Positions 1 through 6,723 of a DNA stretch of 37,957 nt are shown here, piece by piece. Position 1 is the stretch's first letter. Every line of letters begins with the position of its first letter. The position numbers were made by a program, and so were the translations under genes. The notes under the pieces were generated by a model. The model ran no database searches, was not told where the DNA came from, and worked only from the letters and a program-made list of their open reading frames with translations. Origin of the DNA: Armatimonadota bacterium (lineage in GTDB: Bacteria > Armatimonadota > UBA10988); the NCBI GenBank assembly GCA_016235455.1, contig JACRKZ010000039.1, positions 1 to 37,957 of the forward strand, given 5' to 3'.

Positions 1-1
1 C

Positions 2-229
2 AATGTGCACAAGGCGCGGTGCATCGCGCCCGACCTGTTCGACCTGGCTCGCAAACCGCCTGGCAAGCCGACGCGGGCCGAGTGCGGCTGCTGCGCCAGC
101 ATCGATATCGGCGCCTACGAGACCTGCCCGCACGGCTGCGGCGCGAGCTACTGCTACGCCGTGGCCAGCCATGAGCGCGCGCTGGCCAACTGCCGGGCGC
201 ATGAGCCGGGAGCGACCCGCCTGGGTTGA
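2..229 (+). CDS. DUF1848-like protein, C-terminal fragment (5' end outside window)
   Basis: The reading frame is open to the left edge, so only the last 75 or so residues are present. They contain a cysteine-rich tail, ECGCCASIDIGAYETC followed by PHGC and SYCYA, which matches my memory of the C-terminus of DUF1848 proteins, where cysteines precede a DIGxYxTCxHGCxYCYA segment. In that family the last three cysteines look like a CxxxCxxC iron-sulfur motif. Here the spacing is CxxxCxxxxC because two residues (within GAS) are inserted before YCYA. The biochemical role of the family is not known to me. The stop is only 12 nt from the stop of the convergent gene at 242, so no separate terminator fits between them. 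The family call is moderate because most of the protein is missing. Confidence 0.6.
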   Translation, partial: NVHKARCIAPDLFDLARKPPGKPTRAECGCCASIDIGAYETCPHGCGASYCYAVASHERALANCRAHEPGATRLG

Positions 230-241
230 GCCACGCGCCGC

Positions 242-1597
242 TCAGGCGTCCAGCGTCTCCTGCTCGTCGGCCTCGGCGGTCTCGAAGTGCGTCCGTCCAT
301 CGACCGCCATGCGCAGCGCACTGACCACCGGCTCGACCTCCGCGCCGTGGTTCACCTCAATGACCCGTCCGCCGACCAGCTCGACGCGGTGGCCTGCACT
401 GGTCTCGGCCACCCCCGCCACGTCGTCCCAGCCGAAGACGGCCTCCTGCCCGGAGGTATCCCGCAGCATCACGCGGCCGCCCAGCACCATCGCGTTGGGT
501 GGATCGTTACGCCTCTCCTGGCGTGCGGCCTCGGCCAATTGGTCAATGACGGCCAGCGCGGCCACGCCGAGGGACACCGCGGTGAGCAGGTAGGCGGTTA
601 GCGTAGCGTAAGCGACGGCACCGGCGACAAGAATCGCGGACAGCCCGACGATGGGTATCCACGGGATGCCGCTCTCGTCACCGGCGTCGAACTGCGCGCC
701 GCCCTGGGCAGGCCGGCTGCCCGGCGTCGCGCGACTGACCCCCCGCAGGGCACCGACCGCCAAGGCCGGCTGACCGGCCGGCGACAACGCCGCCGCGGGC
801 ACCGGCGGCGCCGCGGCGTGGAAGCCAGCACGATGCGCCACCACCGTGCGGAGCGCACCAACCAGCGGCTCAAACGCCGCCGCAGCGGGCAGATGGACGA
901 CCCGACCGCCGCTCAGCCGCACATCGTGCCGCAGTGGGCCAGAGTCGATTCGCTCCACCTGCCCCCAGGCGAACGTGACCGGCAACTGGCCGCGACGCTG
1001 CACCTCCACACCGCTCGGGCCGGCCGCGACACGACACGCCGGCCGCCGCCGTCGGGCTGCCACGTAGGCCGACAGGCGCGCGCAGAGCGCGGCACCAGCC
1101 GCCATCGGCGCCAGTGCCAGCAGCCATGGGTTCCACGGCAGACTGGCGCTCTGGGCGAGGAGCCAGCCAAGCGACACAACGGCGAGGAGGGCGGCCCACG
1201 ACGCCAGGTCGGCGCTGGATGGCGAGTCCTCCACCGGCCCTTCGGCGACGACCGCGACTCGGAACCCGGCCAACCAACGCTCGACATCCGCGGGTTCGAT
1301 GAGAAGGTGCCCGTCGTCCTCGGTTCGCGCGAGCATGGCTTGGTTGATGGCCTGGCCCAGCCCACTCATTCCCGCAACGCCGCGCTCGATCCGCACTTGG
1401 CGCAGACCGGCCTGGACAACCAGCGTGTCGGCGCCGTCCCAGTGCACCGCCGTCACATCGCCCCACGGTATGTGCAGCGGTCGCCCGATCCACCGCTCTA
1501 CCGTGACGCCGTCTTCATCAAGCACTACCGCCCGCCGGTTGCGCAGCCAGCCGTGGCGGTCGGGGAAGCGTTGGGGCTCGCAGTTGGCGCCGCTCAT
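242..1597 (-). CDS. Six-paralog membrane family, member A (type II, long: three PH-like modules)
   Basis: This 451-residue protein belongs to a family I do not recognise. Module 1 (about 8-112) opens with the family signature QRFPDRHGWLRNRRAVVLD, then an IPWGDV strand and a DVERWLAGF motif at 104-112. A hydrophobic hairpin (about 132-150 and 155-175) leads to module 2 (about 187-258: CRV, VEVQRRG, FAWGQV, LSGGRVVHLP, FEPLVGALR). ALSPA and GVSRA motifs and a linker follow, then a second hairpin (313-330, 333-352) and module 3 (about 366-432: FGWDDV, VELVGGRVIEV, VEPVVSALR). The modules resemble bacterial PH-like (bPH/DUF304-type) domains in strand pattern, which is inference. There is no signal peptide and the TM count is even, so all modules probably face the cytoplasm. 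The start overlaps the stop of member B by ATGA. Its closest relative is member C, not its neighbour B. Confidence 0.8.
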   Translation of the reverse strand: MSGANCEPQRFPDRHGWLRNRRAVVLDEDGVTVERWIGRPLHIPWGDVTAVHWDGADTLVVQAGLRQVRIERGVAGMSGLGQAINQAMLARTEDDGHLLIEPADVERWLAGFRVAVVAEGPVEDSPSSADLASWAALLAVVSLGWLLAQSASLPWNPWLLALAPMAAGAALCARLSAYVAARRRRPACRVAAGPSGVEVQRRGQLPVTFAWGQVERIDSGPLRHDVRLSGGRVVHLPAAAAFEPLVGALRTVVAHRAGFHAAAPPVPAAALSPAGQPALAVGALRGVSRATPGSRPAQGGAQFDAGDESGIPWIPIVGLSAILVAGAVAYATLTAYLLTAVSLGVAALAVIDQLAEAARQERRNDPPNAMVLGGRVMLRDTSGQEAVFGWDDVAGVAETSAGHRVELVGGRVIEVNHGAEVEPVVSALRMAVDGRTHFETAEADEQETLDA

Positions 1598-2499
1598 GCG
1601 TCCAGCGTCTCCTGCTCCGCGTCGGCCGGGCTCAGGCCGCGGTGCGCCTCGGTCCAGCGCTGGCCCGCTGGGGATAGGGCGCTGGCAGGCACCGGCAGGT
1701 GTTCCGCGTCGAACCCCTCGCGCCGGCGTGCCAAGTGACGCAGCGCGTTCAGAACCGGCTCAAACTGCGGGCGGTTCGGCATGGTCAGGTCGCGGCCGTC
1801 GCTCAGGTGGATGCGGCAGCCGTCGGACCACTCCACCAGCCCAATCACTTCGTGCCAGGCGAAGCTGTCGGGCTGGCCGCCGGCCGGATGAATGGTCACC
1901 CTCTCGCTGTCGGCGGTGACGCGGCAGGCGGCGGGGCCGAGCGCGGTCAGGCGCCGCGTCGACAGCCACGTCACCGCGGCGATGAGCTTGGCGGTGAGCA
2001 GCACGACCAGCAACCAGGCGATCCATGCCCAGGTCGATCCGCCGCTCGGCGGCCCGTAGCCCAACGCCAGCCACCACAGCGCCAGGCTGCCCACCAATCC
2101 CAGCCCGAGCGCCCCCGCCAGGGCCACCAGGCCCCCTTCGTGCAGGTCGAGCGCCGGCCGATGAACAGCACTGGTGAACCCTCCCAGCCAGCGCGCCACA
2201 TCGTCGGCCAGGGCGCCGCCAGCGGCGTCCTCCTCGGCCTGCCCGGTGACGCGTTCATGCACCGCGCGCGCCAGTTGGCTGAGCCCCACCACGCCGCGGT
2301 CCAGCGACACGCTGCTGCCCATGGTGATCAACTCGAGCGTGTGCGCGCCATGCCAGCGCGCGCCAGCCAAGTCGCCCCAGGCGATGCTCGTCGGCGGGCC
2401 CAGCCAGCGCTCGACCGTGATGCCGCGCTCATCCAGCACCACCGCCCGCCGGTTGCGCAGCCAGCCCTGTCTGTCCACGAAGCGCTGTTCACCGTGCAT
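1594..2499 (-). CDS. Six-paralog membrane family, member B (type I, short: two modules)
   Basis: The frame stays open far upstream, but homology to the other five paralogs fixes the start at 2499 (MHGEQRF). It has GAGGA about 9 nt upstream, giving 301 residues. Module 1 carries QRFVDRQGWLRNRRAVVLD, SIAWGDL and DVARWLGGF (100-108). Two TM segments follow at about 122-147 and 156-178. Module 2 has CRV, SFAWHEV, LSDGRDLTMP and FEPVLNALR. The tail reads ALSPAGQ, then RGLSPADAEQETLDA, which is typical of type I members B, D and F. The stop overlaps the start of A (ATGA), so B and A are probably translationally coupled. A 44-nt gap separates B from the upstream gene C. Function is unknown; the modules suggest binding of lipid, peptide or another protein near the membrane, which is inference only. 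Confidence 0.8.
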   Translation of the reverse strand: MHGEQRFVDRQGWLRNRRAVVLDERGITVERWLGPPTSIAWGDLAGARWHGAHTLELITMGSSVSLDRGVVGLSQLARAVHERVTGQAEEDAAGGALADDVARWLGGFTSAVHRPALDLHEGGLVALAGALGLGLVGSLALWWLALGYGPPSGGSTWAWIAWLLVVLLTAKLIAAVTWLSTRRLTALGPAACRVTADSERVTIHPAGGQPDSFAWHEVIGLVEWSDGCRIHLSDGRDLTMPNRPQFEPVLNALRHLARRREGFDAEHLPVPASALSPAGQRWTEAHRGLSPADAEQETLDA

Positions 2500-2543
2500 C
2501 CAGGTGTCCTCGCCACGACCGCATCGCCAGGCTCCGCTGGTAT

Positions 2544-3866
2544 TCAGGCATCGTTGAGGCGATCCTGCTCTCCCTCGGCCGCGCGAAGGCGATCCCCGCG
2601 TCCGGAACCGGTCGGCTTGCCGACGGCGGCGCGCAAGGCGGCCACGACTCGCGTGACACCGGCGCCCTCGGGCATCATCACGGTTTGGCCGCTCTGGAGC
2701 TGGATGCGGTAGCACGAACCAACGACCGCCACCGACGCCACGTCGGCCAGCTCGATGGTGCGCCTGGGGCCTCGGCCGTCGCCCAGCACCACCTGCTCGC
2801 CGACGAGGGCAGCCCAGGTTCGCCCCCGCCGACGGCGGCCGCGCTGCGGAGCGCAGCCCTTGAACGCCTCGATGATCACCCGCGGCAAGCGCCACAGCAA
2901 GTACAGGCAGATCCAGGTGCCGGCCAACAACGGCGGTTGGTCTTCGGTGACGCCGTTGAGCCAGACGATCAGCAGCGAAGCACCGGTGATGGCGGCAAGA
3001 GCATAGGGGTTCTCGTCCTCGCCAAGCCCAGTCGGCGGGCTCGGTCTGGCCGCGACTGCCACTGGCGCCGGATCCGCCTCGGACGCCGGTGCCGCCCGGC
3101 TGACACCATGCTCCGCAGCATGCGACGCCGATGGCGGCGCCGATGGCGACAGCGCCGCCAAGGGCACGGGCGGCGGCTGAGCGTGGTACCCGGCGCGATG
3201 CGCAAGGACCATGCGTATCGCGCCGAGCAAGGGCTCCAGCTCCCCTGACGCCGGCAGCGACACGGCTCGGCCATCGCTCAGCGTCACGGTGTGCCGATCT
3301 GGGCCGGACTCGACGTGCACGACCTGCGTCCAGGCGAACTCTTCGGGCAACTGGCCGCGCCGCTGGACCTCGACGCCGCTTGGTCCAACCACCACGCGGC
3401 ATGATGGGCGGCGGCGCCGCGCCGCCATCAGGTCATGGCAGCGCGCATACACGGCGCCGATGACGGGCCACGACGCCAGACCGGTGCCTGACGCCGGCGT
3501 CGGCGCATGACCCTCGGTCACAATCGCCACGTGGAATCCGCCGAGCCAGCGTTCGATGTCTTCGGGTGCGACCGGTATCTGTCCGTCGTCGTCGGCACGC
3601 GCCAGCATGGCCGCATCGATGGCCTGGCCCAGGCCATGCACGCCGTCGACGAAGCGGTCGAGCAGCAGCGTCCGACCGGTCGCCTCGACCTCGATCAGAT
3701 CCGGCCCCAGCCAGGTGGTCGCCAGCACATCACCCCAGGGGAGCCGCGCCGCGCCGCCGATCCACCGCTCGACGGTGAGACCGTCGCCATCCAGCACCAC
3801 CGCCCGCCGGTTGCGCAGCCAGCCGCGGCGGTCGGGGAAGCGTTGGGGCTCGTGTGGCGTGGTCAT
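2544..3866 (-). CDS. Six-paralog membrane family, member C (type II, long: three modules, first hairpin deleted)
   Basis: This 440-residue paralog starts MTTPHEPQRFPDRRGWLRN, overlapping the stop of D by ATGA. Module 1 ends in DIERWLGGF (103-111). Where A has two TM helices between SW and ARRRR (47 residues), C has only 16, so about 31 residues are missing and the first membrane hairpin is gone. Module 2 is nearly identical to that of A in its core (GPSGVEVQRRGQLP). Beyond GVSRA comes an Ala/Pro-rich linker, a hydrophobic pair (starting ALAAITGASLLIVWL and ICLYLLWRLP) and module 3 (IELADVASV, IQLQSGQTVMMP, VVAALRAAV). Loss of a whole hairpin keeps all modules on the same membrane face. Shared details with A (GLGQAI, AMLAR, DDG) show that A and C descend from one type II ancestor. 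Confidence 0.8.
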   Translation of the reverse strand: MTTPHEPQRFPDRRGWLRNRRAVVLDGDGLTVERWIGGAARLPWGDVLATTWLGPDLIEVEATGRTLLLDRFVDGVHGLGQAIDAAMLARADDDGQIPVAPEDIERWLGGFHVAIVTEGHAPTPASGTGLASWPVIGAVYARCHDLMAARRRRPSCRVVVGPSGVEVQRRGQLPEEFAWTQVVHVESGPDRHTVTLSDGRAVSLPASGELEPLLGAIRMVLAHRAGYHAQPPPVPLAALSPSAPPSASHAAEHGVSRAAPASEADPAPVAVAARPSPPTGLGEDENPYALAAITGASLLIVWLNGVTEDQPPLLAGTWICLYLLWRLPRVIIEAFKGCAPQRGRRRRGRTWAALVGEQVVLGDGRGPRRTIELADVASVAVVGSCYRIQLQSGQTVMMPEGAGVTRVVAALRAAVGKPTGSGRGDRLRAAEGEQDRLNDA

Positions 3867-4780
3867 GCGTCCGCCTTCTCCGACTCGGCCCGGCTCAGGC
3901 CGCGGTCGACATCGTTTGCCCGCGGCTCGTCATTCGCGAGCGACAGCGCGGCGTCCGTCACCGGTCGCTGAAGGCGAATGCGGGGTTGGCGCGCGGCGAG
4001 CACTCGGCGAACGGTGTCAGCCACCGGCCCAAACTCACCGCGCTTGGGCAGGTCAACGTGGGTGCCATTGGCGGTGCGCAGTTCCCAGGACTCGGCGGTC
4101 TCTCTGACCGACTGGATGTCGTCCCAGGCGATGACCTGCTCCTCGTCGTCATGGCGAACCGACAGGTGGCGGCCATCGGCACGGACCGCGCATGTCGTGT
4201 ACTGCGGACCGGTCACCGCGCGGATCAGAGCGCCTGTAACCCGCATCGCGCCCGCCACGGCGCCAAGGTAGGCCACCAGTACCAGCATGAAGAACCCGAA
4301 GTAGCCGCAGTATGGCTCACAGCGCGCCGCGGCGGAGAACACATAGGCGCCGACCACCGCCGCGGCCACCATCACCACCAGCGGGAGGTAGGCTTCCAAG
4401 CGGCCCCGCAACTCGACCATCGGCTGGCTGGCGGAGAGCTCGACGCGCTTGTACTTGAAGCCGCACAGCCACCGCTCGATGGTCGCAATCCGGCTCATCA
4501 GTCGCCTCTTGCCACCTCCGAACTCCGCCATCGCCGTGTCAACGATCTCCGCGAACCGGTCAAGCCCCGCGACGTGCCCGTCAAGGCATAGCTGGCCTCC
4601 GGGCCAGGCCACCCTGAGCCGGTCCGACCGTAGCCAGCTCGCATCGGTCACCTCCGCCCAGGTGATGCTTAGGACGGGGCCTACCCACCGCTCGACCGCA
4701 ATGCCCCGCTCATCGAGCACCACCGCCCGCCGGTTGCGCAGCCAGCCGCGGCGGTCAGGGAAGCGTTGGGCCTCAGTCAT
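3863..4780 (-). CDS. Six-paralog membrane family, member D (type I, short)
   Basis: The start at 4780 (MTEAQRFPDRRGWLRNRR) is fixed by paralog alignment and by a strong AGGAGGTG site 8 nt upstream, which lies across the stop of E. The protein has 305 residues. Module 1 contains SITWAEV and IERWLCGF (101-108). Two TM helices run at about 130-149 and 158-178; the loop between them has two cysteines (CEPYC). Module 2 has CAVRADG, VIAWDDIQSV, LRTANGTHVDLP and FGPVADTVRRVL. The C-terminus DVDRGLSRAESEKADA is the type I tail. Its last codons form the ribosome-binding region for C, whose ATG overlaps the stop of D. The ERGI(A/T)VERW segment groups it with B. Function unknown. Confidence 0.8.
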   Translation of the reverse strand: MTEAQRFPDRRGWLRNRRAVVLDERGIAVERWVGPVLSITWAEVTDASWLRSDRLRVAWPGGQLCLDGHVAGLDRFAEIVDTAMAEFGGGKRRLMSRIATIERWLCGFKYKRVELSASQPMVELRGRLEAYLPLVVMVAAAVVGAYVFSAAARCEPYCGYFGFFMLVLVAYLGAVAGAMRVTGALIRAVTGPQYTTCAVRADGRHLSVRHDDEEQVIAWDDIQSVRETAESWELRTANGTHVDLPKRGEFGPVADTVRRVLAARQPRIRLQRPVTDAALSLANDEPRANDVDRGLSRAESEKADA

Positions 4781-4787
4781 GGCTTCT

Positions 4788-5741
4788 TCACCTCCTCCGC
4801 TTTCCACGGCGCCTTCTGGAGTTGGCCGTCGCTTTGCTGATCCCGCGGTCGCCGCCAGGAACGGCTGCCCGGCCGTGTACGGGCGATAGCGCTGTGTCTG
4901 GAACCGGCCGCACCTCGACGTCGCGCTCATCGCGTACGCGCAGCACCAGCCGCAGGACGCGGAAGAACGGGGCGAACTCCGCGTACGGCGGTATCCGCAC
5001 CGGCTCGCCATTGTGCAGGCCAATCTCGACATAGCCCACCCGCCGCACCATGTAGGCGACTTGCGTCCAGCCAAACACGACGCTCGGCACGGCGCCGCAG
5101 CCAACACGTATGGTGTGCGGGTCGACTGACACCAGGCAGGGCCGAGCGAAGCCAACACGCCGAGCCCGCCACCAGCCGTACAGCAGCATCGAACCGAACA
5201 CCGCAAGGGTGGAGCCAGACATGTAGTAGCGGTTGAAGACGTCGCCGCCAGGATCGAATCTGCGAGGCGGAGTATCGCCATGGACTGCGATCCACGCCAG
5301 CGCGGCAAGACCGAATATCGCGACAAACATGCCGCACCCGGTAGCCCACGAAGCGCACCCGGTGTCGGCGCTCTCCGAGACATCATCGCTCGGCGACCCG
5401 CCGACGTACGCCTCGCGGAAGTCGCCGAGCCACCGCTCGATGTCAGCGGGCGCGACGGCTTCGCGACCACCGTCGTGGGCCTTTGGGCGCATCTTCTGTT
5501 GGATGCCCTCGGCCAAGCCGCCCGCACAGTTCCTCAGCCGGAGCGGCCTATCGACGGTCTTGAGCAACAGCACATTCGAACGTTCCCACCGCGCCGCCAG
5601 CACGTTGCCCCACGCGATGCGCGTTGGTGCCCCCAGCCACCACTCGACCGTAAGGCCGTCGTCGTCGAGCACCACCGCCCGCCGGTTGCGCAGCCAGCCG
5701 CCGCGATCGGGGAAGCGTTGGGGCTCGTGCGGGCTGTTCAT
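4788..5741 (-). CDS. Six-paralog membrane family, member E (type II, lacking the third module)
   Basis: Homology and an ATGA overlap with F place the start at 5741 (MNSPHEPQRFPDRGGWLRN). The product has 317 residues. The N-terminus PHEPQRFPDR and the GLTVE segment group it with C. Module 1 ends in DIERWLGDF (100-108). TM helices lie at about 132-152 and 172-192. Module 2 has VFGWTQVAYM, LHNGEPVRIP and FFRVLRLVL. Unlike C and A, the protein stops just after GISKA with a strongly basic tail (SRRRRGKRRR), exactly where the others continue into the third module. E has therefore either lost that module or kept the state before it was gained. The end of the gene carries the ribosome-binding site of D, and the gap to D is 7 nt. 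Confidence 0.8.
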   Translation of the reverse strand: MNSPHEPQRFPDRGGWLRNRRAVVLDDDGLTVEWWLGAPTRIAWGNVLAARWERSNVLLLKTVDRPLRLRNCAGGLAEGIQQKMRPKAHDGGREAVAPADIERWLGDFREAYVGGSPSDDVSESADTGCASWATGCGMFVAIFGLAALAWIAVHGDTPPRRFDPGGDVFNRYYMSGSTLAVFGSMLLYGWWRARRVGFARPCLVSVDPHTIRVGCGAVPSVVFGWTQVAYMVRRVGYVEIGLHNGEPVRIPPYAEFAPFFRVLRLVLRVRDERDVEVRPVPDTALSPVHGRAAVPGGDRGISKATANSRRRRGKRRR

Positions 5742-6640
5742 GCGTCCACCTGCTGCTCCTCCGCCTGGCTCAGCCCGCGGTCGACATCGGCGACCGGCTC
5801 GTGCTCGGCCAGTGACAACGCACCGTCCGGCAGGGGCTGGCCGGCGGTGCGGAAGCTCGCCTGGTGGCGGAGCACGGCCCGGATCGTCTCGATGACCGGC
5901 TGGAACTCGCGGCACTTGGGGATCACGATCTGCGCGCCAGGGACTGTCGACACGACGAAGCAACCATCACGCTCGGCGATGGCTGCCACTTCGGACCAGG
6001 CTGCAATCCGCACCCGACCGCGAGTGACTCGGAAGTGCTCCGCATTGGCCGTGATCTCGCAGGCCTCATCGACGGGCGGCCAGAGCCAATGCACGAGGCC
6101 GATGACCGACGCGATCAGGCCGGCCGGCGTGGCCACCATCAGGAGCGACAGACCGGCATAGCCCGGCTCCCCCTTGCCCGGAGGCGTTGTGCCAGTGAGC
6201 ACATACCAGATGCCGCACCCCAAGCCCACGCCAAGGAACAGCAATGTGAAGTCGGCGTACCCCCGGTCAAGCACGCGGTCAGCCGCCGATTGGCGCACAC
6301 CAAGGCGCGCCTTCTTGAACCCGTTCAGCCAGCGGAGCACATCCCCGCCTCCGATCACGGTGCCGCCCCTCGCGCTGTGTCGCGAAGCCAGTTCGGAGTC
6401 GATGCACGCGGCCAGTTCGGTCAGCCGCTCAGTGCCGGCAGCCACGACGAACTCGCCATCGATGGTGGTCACCACCAGCCGCCCGCCGTCCTGCCACGTT
6501 GCCCCGACGATGTCGCCCCACGGCACGCGCTGCGACCGCCCAACCCAGCGCTGGACCGTGATGCCCGCGTCATCCAGCACCACCGCCCGCCGGTTGCGGC
6601 ACCAACCGCGTCTGTCCCGGAACCGCCGCTCGCCGTCCAT
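5738..6640 (-). CDS. Six-paralog membrane family, member F (type I, first gene of the array)
   Basis: The chosen start at 6640 (MDGERRFRDRRGW) matches the N-termini of B and D and has AGGGCGGG upstream; a longer frame to 6703 lacks family similarity. The product has 300 residues. It is the most divergent copy: the signature reads GWCRNRRAVVLDDAGITVQRW, with Cys for Leu. DVLRWLNGF (100-108) closes module 1. Two TM regions lie at about 130-150 and 160-187. Module 2 has CEITANAEHFRVTRG, IAAWSEV and VIPKCREFQPVIETIRAVL. The tail is DVDRGLSQAEEQQVDA. F is first in the minus-strand array, so the promoter of the cluster should lie between 6641 and 6723, a region shared with the divergent gene at 6724. 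I saw no convincing promoter there. Confidence 0.78.
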   Translation of the reverse strand: MDGERRFRDRRGWCRNRRAVVLDDAGITVQRWVGRSQRVPWGDIVGATWQDGGRLVVTTIDGEFVVAAGTERLTELAACIDSELASRHSARGGTVIGGGDVLRWLNGFKKARLGVRQSAADRVLDRGYADFTLLFLGVGLGCGIWYVLTGTTPPGKGEPGYAGLSLLMVATPAGLIASVIGLVHWLWPPVDEACEITANAEHFRVTRGRVRIAAWSEVAAIAERDGCFVVSTVPGAQIVIPKCREFQPVIETIRAVLRHQASFRTAGQPLPDGALSLAEHEPVADVDRGLSQAEEQQVDA

Positions 6641-6723
6641 CGTCACCCGCCCTGAAGACACAACGTATCCCACGCGAGCAGGAGTTCTCCCCGCCGTGGG
6701 CAATTCCTACGCGGAGCCTGTCC

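Larger units (their letters stand above)
242..6640 (-). repeat. Three tandem copies of a two-gene unit (F-E, D-C, B-A)
   Basis: The six paralogs alternate between type I (F, D, B: short, GITV or GIAV, tail RGLSxAE...DA) and type II (E, C, A: PQRFPDR with a longer N-terminus, GLTV or GVTV). Within each unit the type I stop overlaps the type II ATG by ATGA; between units there are gaps of 7 and 44 nt. The codons for LRNRRAVVL are almost identical at DNA level in all six copies (near 1521-1551, 2435-2466, 3793-3824, 4717-4748, 5668-5699 and 6576-6606). This suggests recent duplication or continuing gene conversion at the 5' ends. Confidence 0.75.

Noticed and set aside
1699..2712. Long plus-strand open frames opposite the six-paralog array, with similar peptides repeated (HHRPPVAQPA and the like)
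   Set aside because: They are antisense shadows: the repeated peptide is the complement of the conserved LRNRRAVVL codons in each paralog. They have no sensible domains, and high GC keeps such frames open.
6662..6689. ECF-type promoter (GAGAAC ... CGTT) in front of member F on the minus strand
   Set aside because: Spacing (17-18 nt) and both boxes deviate from the consensus; too weak to list as a feature.
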